Counted from the first letter of the stretch, positions 36,554 to 45,610 are shown. The stretch is 64,000 nt of DNA from Salinibacterium sp. ZJ70 (GCF_011751865.2 NZ_CP061770.1:1922001-1986000); one strand, 5' to 3'. The notes: generated by a model not told the origin, from the sequence alone. Numbers and translations are program-made.

Positions 36554-37654
36554 CTAGTTCGCGGGCTGCTCCTCAGGACGCCATCGCACCAGCCCGGAGT
36601 CGAGCTGCTCGAGCACCCACGGCCGCGGTTCGCCCCACAGGCGCACCGCATCCGTGAGCCACACTGTGCAGTCCGGGCTCCATCCGGCGACGAGCGACGC
36701 GACACCGTCGCTCACGTCGATGATGCAGCCGGCGAGCGCCAGGTACTCCGCGATCGACAGATGCACAGCATCCCACTCCGCGGCCACCGCCGACCAGTCC
36801 GGCACCACCCAGCGCCCCACGCGCCCGGTCGCGCGGGCCCAATCAGCGCCGCTCGTGGCCGTGACCTCGAGCGGATGCTGACGGCAGAGATCCGCCCACA
36901 CGGTGGCGTCGAGTTCGAGGACTCGACCTGACCCGCGCGCGGGCGTAGCGAGCGCGAGCTCCCACCCCGACCCGTCCTCGACGAGGCCGAGACCGGCGGG
37001 GACGCCCGCGACCGCGCCTGCAGTCGACGGCAGCTCGATGGGACGCGACCACCAGGCTCCCGTGATGTGCACGCCTGGCTCGACGTGCACGCCGGCGTGC
37101 AGAACCTCTCGCCGGAGAGCCTGCGAACGCCAGACAGCGAGCGCGCGCCGCACATCGCCCGGCCAGCTGACGTCGCTCTCACGCGTCTCGAACTCGACCC
37201 GCCACTGCTCGGCCGCGATCGGCTCGCTCCAGCGCGCAAGCACTCCCTCATCGGCAAGCGCCTCGGCGACGGGCACGAGCGCGCGAGCGACCACATCCAC
37301 GGATGCGAGCTGATCCCGACTGTCGGGCGCCTGCCAGTACCTCGCCGCATCGACCGTCGACGTGAGGCACCTCAGCAGGGCCTCGTTCGACCTCACAGCC
37401 GCGGCGAGCGCGTCGGCGTCGATCATCCGGAGGCCGTCTGCCACCTCAGCAGGAGAAACAGGATCAGGCAGCGGCTGATCCGGGCTGTCTCCGATCCAGA
37501 GGGTCGCGACGCTGCCGTCGATGGGATGGAACGCGCGCTCGGCATCGACGCACCTCGCGAACAGCGTCCCGCTCGTATCGGCCGCGAGCGCGACCTCCAG
37601 GCACAGCCTGCGACCGCGGGGGCCCTCGAGCAGAGCGGGGGCGTCGATCGTCAT
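36554..37654 (-). CDS. Hypothetical protein (366 aa)
   Basis: No family recognised. The protein is acidic, soluble and Trp-rich ([54 protein letters not shown]), with no signal peptide or membrane segment. The last 70 residues ([36 protein letters not shown]) look like a small alpha/beta unit. ATG 37654 follows TAGCCT by 6 nt. Codon usage is like its neighbours. It separates yraN from the DUF2469/rnhB genes with which it is grouped in other actinobacteria. Confidence 0.7.
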   Translation of the reverse strand: MTIDAPALLEGPRGRRLCLEVALAADTSGTLFARCVDAERAFHPIDGSVATLWIGDSPDQPLPDPVSPAEVADGLRMIDADALAAAVRSNEALLRCLTSTVDAARYWQAPDSRDQLASVDVVARALVPVAEALADEGVLARWSEPIAAEQWRVEFETRESDVSWPGDVRRALAVWRSQALRREVLHAGVHVEPGVHITGAWWSRPIELPSTAGAVAGVPAGLGLVEDGSGWELALATPARGSGRVLELDATVWADLCRQHPLEVTATSGADWARATGRVGRWVVPDWSAVAAEWDAVHLSIAEYLALAGCIIDVSDGVASLVAGWSPDCTVWLTDAVRLWGEPRPWVLEQLDSGLVRWRPEEQPAN

Positions 37655-37660
37655 CCCGCC

Positions 37661-37666
37661 AGGCTA
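37661..37666 (-). promoter_or_regulatory. -10 box (TAGCCT) of the 366-aa hypothetical gene
   Basis: TAGCCT lies 6 nt before ATG 37654 on the minus strand. Confidence 0.55.
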
Positions 37667-37761
37667 GACCGAGGGCCCACGGGCCGATGACGCAGGCGCG
37701 GCGCGGCGCGGCGATCATCCGCACAGATGCCCAGCTGTCATTCCGGGTGGCACGCCGAGGT

Positions 37762-37767
37762 TATCGT
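37762..37767 (+). promoter_or_regulatory. -10 box (TATCGT) of the GNAT gene
   Basis: TATCGT lies 6 nt before ATG 37774. Together with the box at 37661-37666 it forms a divergent promoter pair in a 119-bp gap. Confidence 0.55.
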
Positions 37768-37773
37768 CGGATC

Positions 37774-38283
37774 ATGACCGAGCACCGCATCCGCCCCGCA
37801 ACCCCCGACGACGCTGACCGCATCGTCCAGATCTGGTGGCGCGGATGGCATGACGGGCACACGGGTCTCGTCCCCGAGGAGCTGCTCGCCTTCCGCACGC
37901 GCGACGAGTTCGTGCCCCGCGTGGCCGCCGCGATCGAACGCACGCGGGTGGCCGAGGTCGACGGCGAGGTCGCGGGATTCACGATGCGCAAGGGCGACGA
38001 GGTCGAGCAGGTGTTCGTGGACGCCGCGCACCGCGGCACGGGTGTCGCCGCGCACCTGCTCTCGGATGCCGCACGCCAGGTGATGGCAGCCGGGCACGAG
38101 GTGCCGTGGCTCGGCGTCGTCACCGGCAACGCCCGCGCGCACCGCTTCTACGAGCGCGAAGAATGGACCGACACGGGCGAGGTCGAGTACCCCGCGCACA
38201 CGGGACCGGATTCGCACATCATCGTCTCGTGCCACCGCATGGAGTGGCGCCGTGGGCCTTTGGACCCGACAGACGAGGCCTGA
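37774..38283 (+). CDS. GNAT family N-acetyltransferase
   Basis: 169 residues with the GNAT fold: IRPATPDDADRIVQIWWRGWHDGH at the N-terminus, the acetyl-CoA loop VDAAHRGTGVAAHLL (motif A, R-G-x-G-x-A-like) and motif B LGVVTGNARAHRFYEREEWTDTG. The substrate is unknown. The start is leaderless after TATCGT. SCO4848-type gene follows on the same strand from its own promoter. Confidence 0.88.
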   Translation: MTEHRIRPATPDDADRIVQIWWRGWHDGHTGLVPEELLAFRTRDEFVPRVAAAIERTRVAEVDGEVAGFTMRKGDEVEQVFVDAAHRGTGVAAHLLSDAARQVMAAGHEVPWLGVVTGNARAHRFYEREEWTDTGEVEYPAHTGPDSHIIVSCHRMEWRRGPLDPTDEA

Positions 38284-38291
38284 GTCGCACG

Positions 38292-38297
38292 TAGGCT
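38292..38297 (+). promoter_or_regulatory. -10 box (TAGGCT) of the SCO4848-type gene
   Basis: TAGGCT lies 6 nt before GTG 38304. Confidence 0.55.
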
Positions 38298-38303
38298 CGA
38301 AGC

Positions 38304-38519
38304 GTGAACGTCGCCCTCGGCATCCTGCTGCTTCTCAACGCCGCCTACAACGTCTTCACCTGGCCGCAGTTCCTGCGCCGTGTGAAGGCTGACCCGCGTG
38401 CACGCGATGAGGCGGGCACCCCCACGAAGTTCCTGCGCGTGCACCAGGTGCTCGTCGCGATCGCCCTCGCCCTCGCCGCTGTCTCGGCCGTCGCGGGTGT
38501 GTGGGCGCTCGTCGCCTGA
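38304..38519 (+). CDS. SCO4848 family small membrane protein
   Basis: 71 residues, two membrane segments (VALGILLLLNAAYNVFTWPQFL and VLVAIALALAAVSAVAGVWALVA) joined by a charged loop with GTPTKFLRVHQVL. The W-P-x-F-L end of TM1 and the F-x-x-V-H before TM2 match the SCO4848 family as I remember it. Function unknown. Confidence 0.75.
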   Translation: MNVALGILLLLNAAYNVFTWPQFLRRVKADPRARDEAGTPTKFLRVHQVLVAIALALAAVSAVAGVWALVA

Positions 38520-38593
38520 CGACTTCCTGAGCTGGCTTTCGACGCCCGCATCCGCCCGCCCGAAGGTCGCGGTGGCCGGTGGGACTGACGCGC

Positions 38594-39004
38594 TCAGGCG
38601 CTTGCGGATGGTGCGGCAGGCGACATTTGCCCTGCGCACCCCGCAAAAAGCCCACCGATCAGACCGAAAGCCAGCAGCGACCCGATCGCCGCAGGTGAAG
38701 CGGCACCACCCAAAATGGCGGTGGCCCACACCATATCGACCACACCGGCCGCGATGATCACCCACCCCCAACCGGTGATCTGCCCTGCCTTGGACGGATC
38801 AGGCGTCAAGGAGAGCGCCCAGATGCCGAGCACCACGAGCGCGATCGACGCGATCAGCTCGAATGCGAGAACAGCGCTGATTCCCGGGACGACGGCGTCG
38901 AGAGCTGCATAATCGCCCGTCATACCCACGCCGGAGAAGGTGCCGAAGGCACCGCGGAGGATCGCCAGGATCCCGCCCGCGACAAGAAGTCCGCTTCGCT
39001 TCAT
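38594..39004 (-). CDS. Four-TM membrane protein (unknown)
   Basis: 136 residues with four hydrophobic helices (SGLLVAGGILAILRGAFG, ISAVLAFELIASIALVVLGIW, GWVIIAAGVVDMVWATAIL, IGSLLAFGLIGGLFAGCAG) and short tails. No family is recognised with certainty; the layout resembles small DUF-type membrane proteins. ATG 39004 is 6 nt after TACCAT, the reason for preferring it to the upstream open frame. Confidence 0.7.
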   Translation of the reverse strand: MKRSGLLVAGGILAILRGAFGTFSGVGMTGDYAALDAVVPGISAVLAFELIASIALVVLGIWALSLTPDPSKAGQITGWGWVIIAAGVVDMVWATAILGGAASPAAIGSLLAFGLIGGLFAGCAGQMSPAAPSASA

Positions 39005-39010
39005 GCCGCG

Positions 39011-39016
39011 ATGGTA
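39011..39016 (-). promoter_or_regulatory. -10 box (TACCAT) of the four-TM protein gene
   Basis: TACCAT lies 6 nt before ATG 39004 on the minus strand. Confidence 0.5.
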
Positions 39017-39077
39017 GTGGGACACCCTCGTCTGCTGACAGACAGACAGCCTCGTCGACCGTCTCCCGGCATCGCCG

Positions 39078-39449
39078 TCAGTCCAGCTGCTCCCCGTCGA
39101 CGTAGACCCACCGGCCATCGACCCGCGCGAACCGCGAACGCTCGCGCATCAGGCCCGCGCCATCCGGCCCGCGGAACGACGCACGGAACTCGACGACGCC
39201 CTCGGCGTCATCCGCTCCGCCATCGACGGTGTCGACGATCTGCAGCCGCCGCCACTCCACATCCGCATCGAGGTCCAGATCGGCCGGGCGGGTGGACGGA
39301 TGCCACGAGCGCAGCAGATACGCCGCGTCGCCGCGCGCGAAAGCCGAGAACCGCGAGCGCATGAGCGCCTCCGCCGTGACAGCGGGCGTGCCCGCGAGAA
39401 CGGGTCCGCAGCACGTATCGAACGCGGCGCCTGAGCCGCACGGACACAT
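39078..39449 (-). CDS. YchJ-like (UPF0225) SEC-C domain protein
   Basis: 123 residues. It opens with a SEC-C-type zinc motif (CPCGSGAAFDTCCGP) and continues with the YchJ NTF2-like domain (TAEALMRSRFSAFARGDAAYLLRSWHPSTRP, VVEFRASFRG, ERSRFARVDGRWVYVDG). Function unknown. ATG 39449 has GTGGAG upstream; it lies 16 bp after the DUF2469 gene and so ends the rplS-lepB-rnhB-DUF2469 series. Confidence 0.88.
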   Translation of the reverse strand: MCPCGSGAAFDTCCGPVLAGTPAVTAEALMRSRFSAFARGDAAYLLRSWHPSTRPADLDLDADVEWRRLQIVDTVDGGADDAEGVVEFRASFRGPDGAGLMRERSRFARVDGRWVYVDGEQLD

Positions 39450-39465
39450 CGCCGACTCCACGCGA

Positions 39466-39789
39466 CTACTCGTCGAGCGCGAGCTCCTTCGGGAGCTCCA
39501 GATCCTTGTCGCCGCGCACCTCGACATTGACGTCCTTGAAGGTGAGCACGCGCACGCTCTTCACGAAGCGGTCGGAGCGGTACACATCCCACACCCACAC
39601 GTCGTTCATGGTGAGCTCGAAGTAGAAGTCGTGCTCGGTGTCGTGGCGCTCGAGAGTGACCTCGTTGGCCAGGTAGAAGCGACGCTCCGTCTCGATCACG
39701 TACTTGAACTGGCCCACCACATCGCGGTACTCGCGGTACAGGGCCAGCTCGACCTCGCGGTCGTAGTCGTCGAAATCGTCGTCATCCAT
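39466..39789 (-). CDS. DUF2469 family protein
   Basis: 107 residues, very acidic N-terminus (DDDDFDDYDREVELALYREYRDVV), then the conserved FKYVIETERRFYLANEV and DVWVWDVYRSDRFVKSVRVLTFKDVNVE. The family is actinobacterial and sits beside rnhB in most genomes (Rv2901c in M. tuberculosis). Function unknown. TAGACT lies 8 nt upstream of the ATG. Confidence 0.92.
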   Translation of the reverse strand: MDDDDFDDYDREVELALYREYRDVVGQFKYVIETERRFYLANEVTLERHDTEHDFYFELTMNDVWVWDVYRSDRFVKSVRVLTFKDVNVEVRGDKDLELPKELALDE

Positions 39790-39797
39790 CGCTGTCG

Positions 39798-39803
39798 AGT
39801 CTA
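39798..39803 (-). promoter_or_regulatory. -10 box (TAGACT) of the DUF2469 gene
   Basis: TAGACT lies 8 nt before ATG 39789 on the minus strand, predicting a leader of 1-2 nt. Confidence 0.45.
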
Positions 39804-39857
39804 GTCAGCCCCGCGCGTGCGCGCCGACTGTCACCCCGGCCGTCGAAGAGCGGCGGA

Positions 39858-40523
39858 TCAGAACAGCGCCGGCTGCTTGAGCCAGCTCCAGCGGTGCAGC
39901 TCGCTCGCCCCGAGGCGCGCCACCGCGTCGGTGTGAGCGGCGCATCCGTAGCCCTTGTTGCTCGACCACTCGTACCCCGGATGCCGCGCGTCGGCTTCGA
40001 TCATGAGCCGGTCGCGCTGCACCTTCGCGAGCACGGATGCGGCCGAGACGGCCGCGCAGTCGCGGTCGGCCTTGATGCGGGTGACGACGCGCGGGCGCGT
40101 TCCCTCGGCCCAGTCCGCGAGCGCGGGCGTGAGCCAGTCGTGCTTGCCATCGAGCAGCACGATCGCCGACTCCACGGGAACACCCGCGACCACGAGCGAT
40201 TCGAGCGCACGCACCGCCGCAAGGGCGAGGCCCGGCACGATGCCGAGACTGTCTACCTCGGCGTTGTCGGCCATGCCGACCGCCCAGAACGGCGCCCATT
40301 CGGACACCACCGGGTAGAGCGCTTCGCGCTTCGCCTCCGAGAGCAGCTTCGAATCGCGGAGCCCTTCGGGGATGCCGTCGGCGTCGGCGAAGAACGCGGC
40401 CACGCCCACCGCCACGGGGCCGGCGATCGCACCGCGACCCACCTCATCGCATCCGATGACCACATTCGCCCCCGAGGCGAACAGCTCACGCTCGAACTCG
40501 AACGTCGGAGACGCGGCGCTCAT
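39858..40523 (-). CDS. rnhB: Ribonuclease HII
   Basis: Removes ribonucleotides and RNA primers from DNA. The protein is 221 residues. The active site is clear: GCDEVGRG (Asp and Glu), the Asp in LLDGKHDWL and the Asp in IKADRDCAAVSAASVLAKVQRD, with the C-terminal NKGYGCAAHTDAVARLG. The ATG overlaps the lepB stop (ATGA). Confidence 0.96.
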   Translation of the reverse strand: MSAASPTFEFERELFASGANVVIGCDEVGRGAIAGPVAVGVAAFFADADGIPEGLRDSKLLSEAKREALYPVVSEWAPFWAVGMADNAEVDSLGIVPGLALAAVRALESLVVAGVPVESAIVLLDGKHDWLTPALADWAEGTRPRVVTRIKADRDCAAVSAASVLAKVQRDRLMIEADARHPGYEWSSNKGYGCAAHTDAVARLGASELHRWSWLKQPALF

Positions 40524-41338
40524 TCGGCGGATTCCTCCGCAGCCGGGGTCTCCACGACCGCGGGCGTCGTCTCGGGATCATCCGGCACCTCGCCGAACAC
40601 GGCCGGATAGTTGTCGAGCCACGACCAGCGGTCGGTCGGCCAGGAGATGAGGATCGCCCGACCCACGACATTGTCGACCGGCACGAAACCCTCGCCCGGC
40701 TTGTCGCGGTTGTAGCGGGAGTCGCGCGAGTTGTAGCGGTTGTCGCCCATGACCCAGAGCGAGCCCTCGGGAACCGTGACGCTGAAGTCATCGCGGGAGA
40801 CCTTCGTGACGCCCGCAGGGAGCTTCACGTACGGGTCCTCCTCGATCGTCGTGCTGTTGACCGACATCCGGCCGAAATCATCGCAGCACTCCACGACGTC
40901 GCCCGGCAGGCCGATGACGCGCTTGATGAGGTGATCGTTCGAGTCGGGTGCCGTGAGCCCCACGATCGAGAGCAGACCTTCGAAGAAGCCCGCCACCGGG
41001 TTCTGCTCCGGGTTCGGCATCGGGTCGAGCCATCCGCCCGGATCCTGGAACACCACGACGTCGCCGCGCTCGATGGAGGTGAGCTCCGGGACGAGCTGGT
41101 TGACGATGATGCGGTCGTTGACGATGAGCGTCTGCTCCATCGACTCCGACGGGATGTAGAAGGAGCGGATGAGGAACGTCTTGATGAGGAACGAGATGAT
41201 GATCGCCGCGACGATGATGAGCGCCACATCCCGCAGGAACAGCAGCAGGCCGCCACGCCGGGGACTCCGCCGCTTCGTCGCCCGGGTCGATGCGGTGTCC
41301 GCGTTGTCATCGGCGCGGGCGTCGGTCTCGTCGGTCAT
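40520..41338 (-). CDS. lepB: Signal peptidase I
   Basis: Cleaves Sec and Tat signal peptides outside the membrane. The protein is 272 residues with one TM segment (about 31-53). The catalytic Ser is in IPSESMEQTL (S66) and the general-base Lys in IKRVIGLPGD (K139); box E reads GDNRYNSRDSR. An unusual acidic N-terminus (TDETDARADDNADTAS) and an acidic Thr/Pro tail flank it. ATG 41338 has AGGGGAG two bases upstream; in-frame ATG 41365 with GAGGGGG 6 nt upstream is a good alternative and would add 9 residues. rnhB overlaps its stop. Confidence 0.95.
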   Translation of the reverse strand: MTDETDARADDNADTASTRATKRRSPRRGGLLLFLRDVALIIVAAIIISFLIKTFLIRSFYIPSESMEQTLIVNDRIIVNQLVPELTSIERGDVVVFQDPGGWLDPMPNPEQNPVAGFFEGLLSIVGLTAPDSNDHLIKRVIGLPGDVVECCDDFGRMSVNSTTIEEDPYVKLPAGVTKVSRDDFSVTVPEGSLWVMGDNRYNSRDSRYNRDKPGEGFVPVDNVVGRAILISWPTDRWSWLDNYPAVFGEVPDDPETTPAVVETPAAEESAE

Positions 41339-41475
41339 GGCTCCCCTGTTGTTCTGTGCAAGCATAAGCACCCCCTCATGTGCGGTCGCCGTGCGACGCG
41401 ACGGGTCGCGACACCCGCGCATCCGGAAGCCGATCACGACGCGGGAGCGCCGGATCCGCCACCCGCTGACGACGA

Positions 41476-41506
41476 AGCCCGGCCCCGCATGGCGCGGGAC
41501 CGGGCT
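41476..41506 (-). terminator. 13-bp stem terminator after rplS
   Basis: Arms 41476-41488 and 41494-41506 pair over 13 bp with a 5-nt loop; the one non-Watson-Crick position is a G-U pair in the minus-strand transcript only. It lies 24 bp past the rplS stop and separates it from lepB. Confidence 0.8.
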
Positions 41507-41529
41507 CGTGAAATCGTGGGAGCGGCAGC

Positions 41530-41877
41530 TCAGCTGTCGCGCTTCTCCTTGATCTTCGCCTTCTTGCCGCGCAGTTCGCGCAGGTAGTAGAGCTTCGCGC
41601 GACGCACGTCACCGCGGGTGACGACCTCGATGTGGTCGATGACCGGCGAGTGCAGCGGGAAGGTGCGCTCGACGCCCACCTGGAAGCTGACCTTGCGAAC
41701 GGTGAAGGACTCGCGAACGCCCTCGTTCTTGCGGGCGATCACAACACCCTGGAACACCTGGATACGCGAGCGCGAACCTTCGATGATGTTGACGTGCACC
41801 TTGACGGTGTCGCCGGGGCGGAACTCGGGGATGTCGGAGCGCAGCGATGCTGCGTCGAGCTCGTCGAGAATATGCAT
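41530..41877 (-). CDS. rplS: Ribosomal protein L19
   Basis: Large-subunit protein at the 30S-50S interface. The 115 residues match the family length from ATG 41877 ([24 protein letters not shown]), with [24 protein letters not shown] and [22 protein letters not shown]. The leader is long (over 100 nt), and a CAGAAT sequence near 41995 resembles one upstream of rpsP, a possible shared ribosomal-protein promoter feature. Confidence 0.96.
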   Translation of the reverse strand: MHILDELDAASLRSDIPEFRPGDTVKVHVNIIEGSRSRIQVFQGVVIARKNEGVRESFTVRKVSFQVGVERTFPLHSPVIDHIEVVTRGDVRRAKLYYLRELRGKKAKIKEKRDS

Positions 41878-42041
41878 GGGAGATTCGCTCTCTGCGCCCG
41901 CCACAGGTCGAACGCGGGGTGAAGTTCAGATCGGAAGTTCGTGCGTATCACTGCGACGGCCCCCTGTGGCAGGTCCGTGCGGACGCACAATCGCCCATTC
42001 TGCCACATCCGGTGTTCCGCACGCGAACCGAGAACCCGCGG

Positions 42042-42866
42042 TCAGGCGCCGGATGCCGCCTCCACGGGCGGTTCGTCCCACCGCACCTCCGGCTGCCTGC
42101 ACGTCTCACGGAACACGTACTGCGACGGCAGGCGTCGTTCGTGGCTCGTCCAGTCGATGGGGGGCCGCTTCGCCCCCTCCGGAAGGTAGCCCAGGCGGTA
42201 CACGGCCATGAGCTCCAGTTCGTCGGGCACCTGCAGCAGGTCGACGATCCGCTCCCACTGCCCGGGAACCTCCATCGGGAACGAGACGAACTGGATGCCC
42301 ATGCCGAGCATCGTCGTCGTGAGCCACACGTTCTCCATCGCGGCACCCATCGAGAACACCGAGTAGAACGACGACAGCTCACCGGGTCGGTACTCCGCGC
42401 GATCGAGCATCACGCCGAGCAGCAGCGGCGAACCGGCGACGAGCTTGCGGTTCTCCTCGCCGAGCATGTGGGGCACGCGCATCGCGTTCATGAGCTTCTG
42501 CCCGCCGGGCGTGAACACCTGGCTCGTGAACGGGCGAAGCGGCGCGGGCAGCTTGTCGAACAGCATGCCGCTGCGCTCGCGCTCCATCTCGGCCTGTGAG
42601 AACCGGAAGTACGGCTTGTAGCGCTCGAAGAAGGTGCCGTTCGACATCGCGGTCGCCATCGACGATCCGCTGATCCGTGCGATCTCCTCGATCGTGTCGC
42701 GGTTCTCGATCAGCACGAACCGCCACGGCTGGCTGTTGAGCTGCGAGGGGGCGCGTGCGGCGACCTCCATGAGCAGCCGCTGGTGCTCCTCGGCGACGGG
42801 GCGCGGGTCGAGTGGCCCGTTGGTGGTCTTGCGGCGACGCAGCACGTCGAGGAAGTCCGTCGTCAT
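42042..42866 (-). CDS. Nitroreductase family flavoprotein (T3PKS operon)
   Basis: 274 residues, FMN-dependent nitroreductase fold: [16 protein letters not shown], the FMN-phosphate segment [21 protein letters not shown], and the C-terminal half with [22 protein letters not shown] and the typical [15 protein letters not shown]. It is larger than simple nitroreductases (about 200), with an insertion ([24 protein letters not shown]). ATG 42866 overlaps the stop of the upstream membrane-protein gene (ATGA). As the last gene of the type III PKS operon it could reduce or oxidise the polyketide product; this is inference from context. Confidence 0.85.
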   Translation of the reverse strand: MTTDFLDVLRRRKTTNGPLDPRPVAEEHQRLLMEVAARAPSQLNSQPWRFVLIENRDTIEEIARISGSSMATAMSNGTFFERYKPYFRFSQAEMERERSGMLFDKLPAPLRPFTSQVFTPGGQKLMNAMRVPHMLGEENRKLVAGSPLLLGVMLDRAEYRPGELSSFYSVFSMGAAMENVWLTTTMLGMGIQFVSFPMEVPGQWERIVDLLQVPDELELMAVYRLGYLPEGAKRPPIDWTSHERRLPSQYVFRETCRQPEVRWDEPPVEAASGA

Positions 42867-43237
42867 CGGCGGCCCTTTCTGCGGTCTCGGGAGGGGGATC
42901 GGGATGCGCCGGGCCGCGTCCACGCGACCGCGAGGGCGGCGGCCATGAACGGGGCGATCGACGCGGCGAGCGCGGGGTGCCGCCATCCGCGGGTTCCCGC
43001 GTACGGGATCGCCGCGATCGGCGCGAGAGCCGGCACGAGAACAGCGCCGCGCGCACCGCGCTCGGCGAGCAGGGAGACGGCAGCGGCCGTCGTCGTGGCG
43101 GCGGTCGCGATGTACAGGGCGTGATGCACCCATCGGGCGCGCCCGGTGCGCACCACCCCCGTTGCGACCCCCAGCCCGAGCGCGCAGTTGACGCCGTAGC
43201 TGACAGCCGCGATCGTGGTGGCGCGCCGGGAGATCAT
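42863..43237 (-). CDS. Small four-TM membrane protein (T3PKS operon)
   Basis: 124 residues with four hydrophobic segments ([77 protein letters not shown]) and a basic tail ([12 protein letters not shown]). No named family recognised. Overlaps its neighbours by 4 nt on both sides. It could hold the pathway at the membrane or export the product. Confidence 0.75.
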   Translation of the reverse strand: MISRRATTIAAVSYGVNCALGLGVATGVVRTGRARWVHHALYIATAATTTAAAVSLLAERGARGAVLVPALAPIAAIPYAGTRGWRHPALAASIAPFMAAALAVAWTRPGASRSPSRDRRKGRR

Positions 43238-43935
43238 CCGTGCTCGCTCCTGTTCAGACCGCGGGTGAGCAGGAGGCGAAACGGCGGATCGGCTTCGACG
43301 CGCCAGCCGGGAGGAGCGGCGAGCCGCAGCTCCGGCGGTGTGAAGCTGCGCCGGATGGAGCGCATCCCGTCGGTGCGGATGAAGGAGCTGCGAGCCCACG
43401 GCAGGGTGCCGAGACCGTAGAGGGCGTACGACACCGGCGAACGCCGCAGATCGCTGTGCAGAGCGCGTGGTGCGAGCGCCTCGCAGTCGGCGAGGATGCG
43501 GCCGAACGAGTCGCCGTCGAGGTGATGCATGACGTGGTTCGAGACGACGATGTCGTACTGGGCACCCTCATCCGCGAGGGCGGCCGAGGTCGTCGAGACG
43601 TAGGTGACGCGGGGCCACGGATGCCGCCGGGCGAACGCGCTCGCGCGCGGGTCGGGGTCGGCCGCCGTCACCTGCACGTCGAAGCCGCCACGGGCGGCCC
43701 AGGCCGCGAGGTTCCGGGCCAGGTCGCCGCCGCCGGAGCCGAGGTCGAGGACGCGGAACGTCTCGCCCCGCACCACGTAGGGCCGGATGCGCGTGGCCCA
43801 CAGCCGCTTCCATCCGGACAGCAGACGGTTCAGCGGGCCGAACTGGGCGTAGGTGGACTCGAGCAGGCCGAGGTCGCAGTCGGGGTCGTCCATGAGCTCG
43901 GCGAGCTCCGTGGCGCGCGTGCGCATGAGGATCAT
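43234..43935 (-). CDS. Class I SAM-dependent methyltransferase (T3PKS operon)
   Basis: 233 residues. SAM motif I is [19 protein letters not shown], motif [14 protein letters not shown], and the post-I region [22 protein letters not shown]. The C-terminal half ([35 protein letters not shown], split) matches methyltransferases that accompany bacterial type III PKS genes. It probably methylates the aromatic or pyrone product. ATG 43935 overlaps the PKS stop (ATGA). Confidence 0.88.
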   Translation of the reverse strand: MILMRTRATELAELMDDPDCDLGLLESTYAQFGPLNRLLSGWKRLWATRIRPYVVRGETFRVLDLGSGGGDLARNLAAWAARGGFDVQVTAADPDPRASAFARRHPWPRVTYVSTTSAALADEGAQYDIVVSNHVMHHLDGDSFGRILADCEALAPRALHSDLRRSPVSYALYGLGTLPWARSSFIRTDGMRSIRRSFTPPELRLAAPPGWRVEADPPFRLLLTRGLNRSEHG

Positions 43936-45083
43936 GCCGCATCCTTCGCGGGAGCAGGGTGTGCGACGAGCGTCGCCGCCTCGAGGGTGAGACCCGGCCC
44001 GAACGCCATCGCGCAGACGCGCCCCTCGACACCGCCGTGCAGCATCCGACGCAGCACGAAGAGCACCGTGCCGCTCGACATGTTGCCGAACTCCGCCATG
44101 ACGGCGCGGGAATCGGCGAGGGCCCCTGCGGGCAGAGCGAGCCCCTCCTCGACACGGTCGAGGATCGCGCGGCCGCCAGGGTGCACGGCCCATGCGTCGA
44201 TCGCGGCGGTGCCCGCGCTGCCAGCGCTGCCCGCGCTGCCGGCGTCGGCGCTGCTGCCGGCGTCGCCGCTGTCGCTGAACAGCGGGGCGAGGGCATCCCG
44301 GATTCCGGCCCCGAGGTGAGCGGGCACCTGAGCCGAGAGGCGCATCACGAAACCCTGGTCGCCGATCGTCCAGGTCATCTCATCGATCGAATCGGGCAGC
44401 ACAGAGGTGAGGAAGGCGTCGAGCTCGAGCGTCGCGCTGTCACTGTCGCGTGCCGCGACGACCGCCGCGGCCGCGCCGTCGCCGAACAGCGACATCGCCA
44501 CGATCTGCTCCGGATCATCCGACGCACCCAGGTGCAGCGTGCAGAGCTCCACGCACACCACGAGCACCACCGCGTCCGGATCCGCTGCGCACGCCGCATC
44601 CGCCGCCCGCAGCGCGGGGAACGCGCCGCAGCACCCCATGAAGCCCACATGCAGACGGGCGGTCGTGACGGGCAGCCCGAGCGCCTTCACGAGGGCGAGA
44701 TCGGGACCGGGCGAGACGAAGCCCGTGCACGAGACCGTCACCACATGCGTCACCTCGTCGGGGCGCACCCCCGCAGCATCGAGCGCCCGCCGGGCGGCGG
44801 CGATGCTCAGCGCGGGCGCCTCGCGGGCGTAGAGCGCATTGCGGGTGCCCGTCGATGCAGGGAGAACAACCTCATCGTCGAGGAACGGCGTCGAGCCGCC
44901 ATGTGCGAGCTCACCGAGAACCGTGCGGCGGGTGGCGATGTTCGACGCGTCGAACGCCGCCCTCGTGAGACGCTCCCCCAGACGCGACCGCCCCGGCTGA
45001 CCGGCGAGCAGATCACGCGCGCGATCCTGCGACAGCACCGTCTCCGGCACCGCGGTCTCGATCGCGAGGATGCGTGAGGTCAC
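43932..45083 (-). CDS. Type III polyketide synthase
   Basis: Chalcone-synthase-like enzyme that condenses malonyl-CoA onto an acyl starter. The protein is 383 residues. The catalytic triad is intact: Cys in GFMGCCGAFPALR (C151), His in WAVHPGGRAILD (H301) and Asn in FGNMSSGTV (N334). The fold landmark SLFGDGAAAAVV is present. An Ala/Gly/Ser-rich insertion of about 25 residues (271-295, SGDAGS-type repeats) lies just before the His strand and is absent from typical members. Starter specificity cannot be read from sequence; fatty acyl starters are usual for actinobacterial relatives. GTG overlaps the upstream stop (GTGA). Confidence 0.93.
   Translation of the reverse strand: MTSRILAIETAVPETVLSQDRARDLLAGQPGRSRLGERLTRAAFDASNIATRRTVLGELAHGGSTPFLDDEVVLPASTGTRNALYAREAPALSIAAARRALDAAGVRPDEVTHVVTVSCTGFVSPGPDLALVKALGLPVTTARLHVGFMGCCGAFPALRAADAACAADPDAVVLVVCVELCTLHLGASDDPEQIVAMSLFGDGAAAAVVAARDSDSATLELDAFLTSVLPDSIDEMTWTIGDQGFVMRLSAQVPAHLGAGIRDALAPLFSDSGDAGSSADAGSAGSAGSAGTAAIDAWAVHPGGRAILDRVEEGLALPAGALADSRAVMAEFGNMSSGTVLFVLRRMLHGGVEGRVCAMAFGPGLTLEAATLVAHPAPAKDAA
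44207..44275. repeat. Low-complexity repeat inside the type III PKS gene
   Basis: Imperfect short repeats of the type GCGCTGCC/GGCGTCG encode the Gly-Ala-Ser-rich insertion at residues about 271-295 of the PKS. In frame. Confidence 0.7.
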
Positions 45084-45610
45084 GAAGTGGCATCACCCCG
45101 GGGCGGATCCGCTCTCGAGACAGGAGGTGTCACGTCCTGTGAGGTGACCACGATCACCTCGCCGATGTCGACCGGCGCCGGGCCGTACACCGATGCGCGC
45201 GCCCCGCGGGTCGTCGCATCGATGTCATCCATGACCGCCTGCACCCGGCGGCGCCCCTCCACGACGAGCTGCCACACCGACACCCAGAAGACCGCGATGA
45301 GCGCGAGGACCGCGAGCGCCACCGTCGCCGGATGAGCCACCAGCCCCGTGACCAGCAGGATGAGCCACAGAGAACCGAACGCGGCCACATCGATCCACGA
45401 CACCGCAGCCTCGCGGCGGATACCCGGACGCCACACCACCAGTGCGCTCACGATGACGAGCGCCAGGAAGAGCAGAGGGCAGGCGATCAGGTAGACGAGG
45501 AACTCCCATCCGATCCCATCGATCAGGATTCCTCGGCCGATCAGCACCCACACGGGAAGTGCGAATGCCATCGGAAACAGCAGACGGTAGACCACGCGGC
45601 GGACGCCCAT
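45080..45610 (-). CDS. Multi-TM membrane protein heading the T3PKS operon
   Basis: 176 residues with four hydrophobic segments (LLFPMAFALPVWVLIGRGIL, FLVYLIACPLLFLALVIVSALVVW, WIDVAAFGSLWLILLVTGLVA, TVALAVLALIAVFWVSVWQLVVEG) and a cytoplasmic C-tail of about 55 residues (RRRVQAVMDDIDATTRGARASV...). No function assigned. ATG 45610 lies 6 nt after TAGCCT, the only promoter seen for the five overlapping genes down to 42042. Confidence 0.75.
   Translation of the reverse strand: MGVRRVVYRLLFPMAFALPVWVLIGRGILIDGIGWEFLVYLIACPLLFLALVIVSALVVWRPGIRREAAVSWIDVAAFGSLWLILLVTGLVAHPATVALAVLALIAVFWVSVWQLVVEGRRRVQAVMDDIDATTRGARASVYGPAPVDIGEVIVVTSQDVTPPVSRADPPRGDATS

Noticed and set aside
42042..45610. Type III PKS operon as recently acquired foreign DNA
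   Set aside because: GC content, codon usage and the leaderless promoter style are the same as in the neighbours, and no integrase, IS end or tRNA is adjacent.
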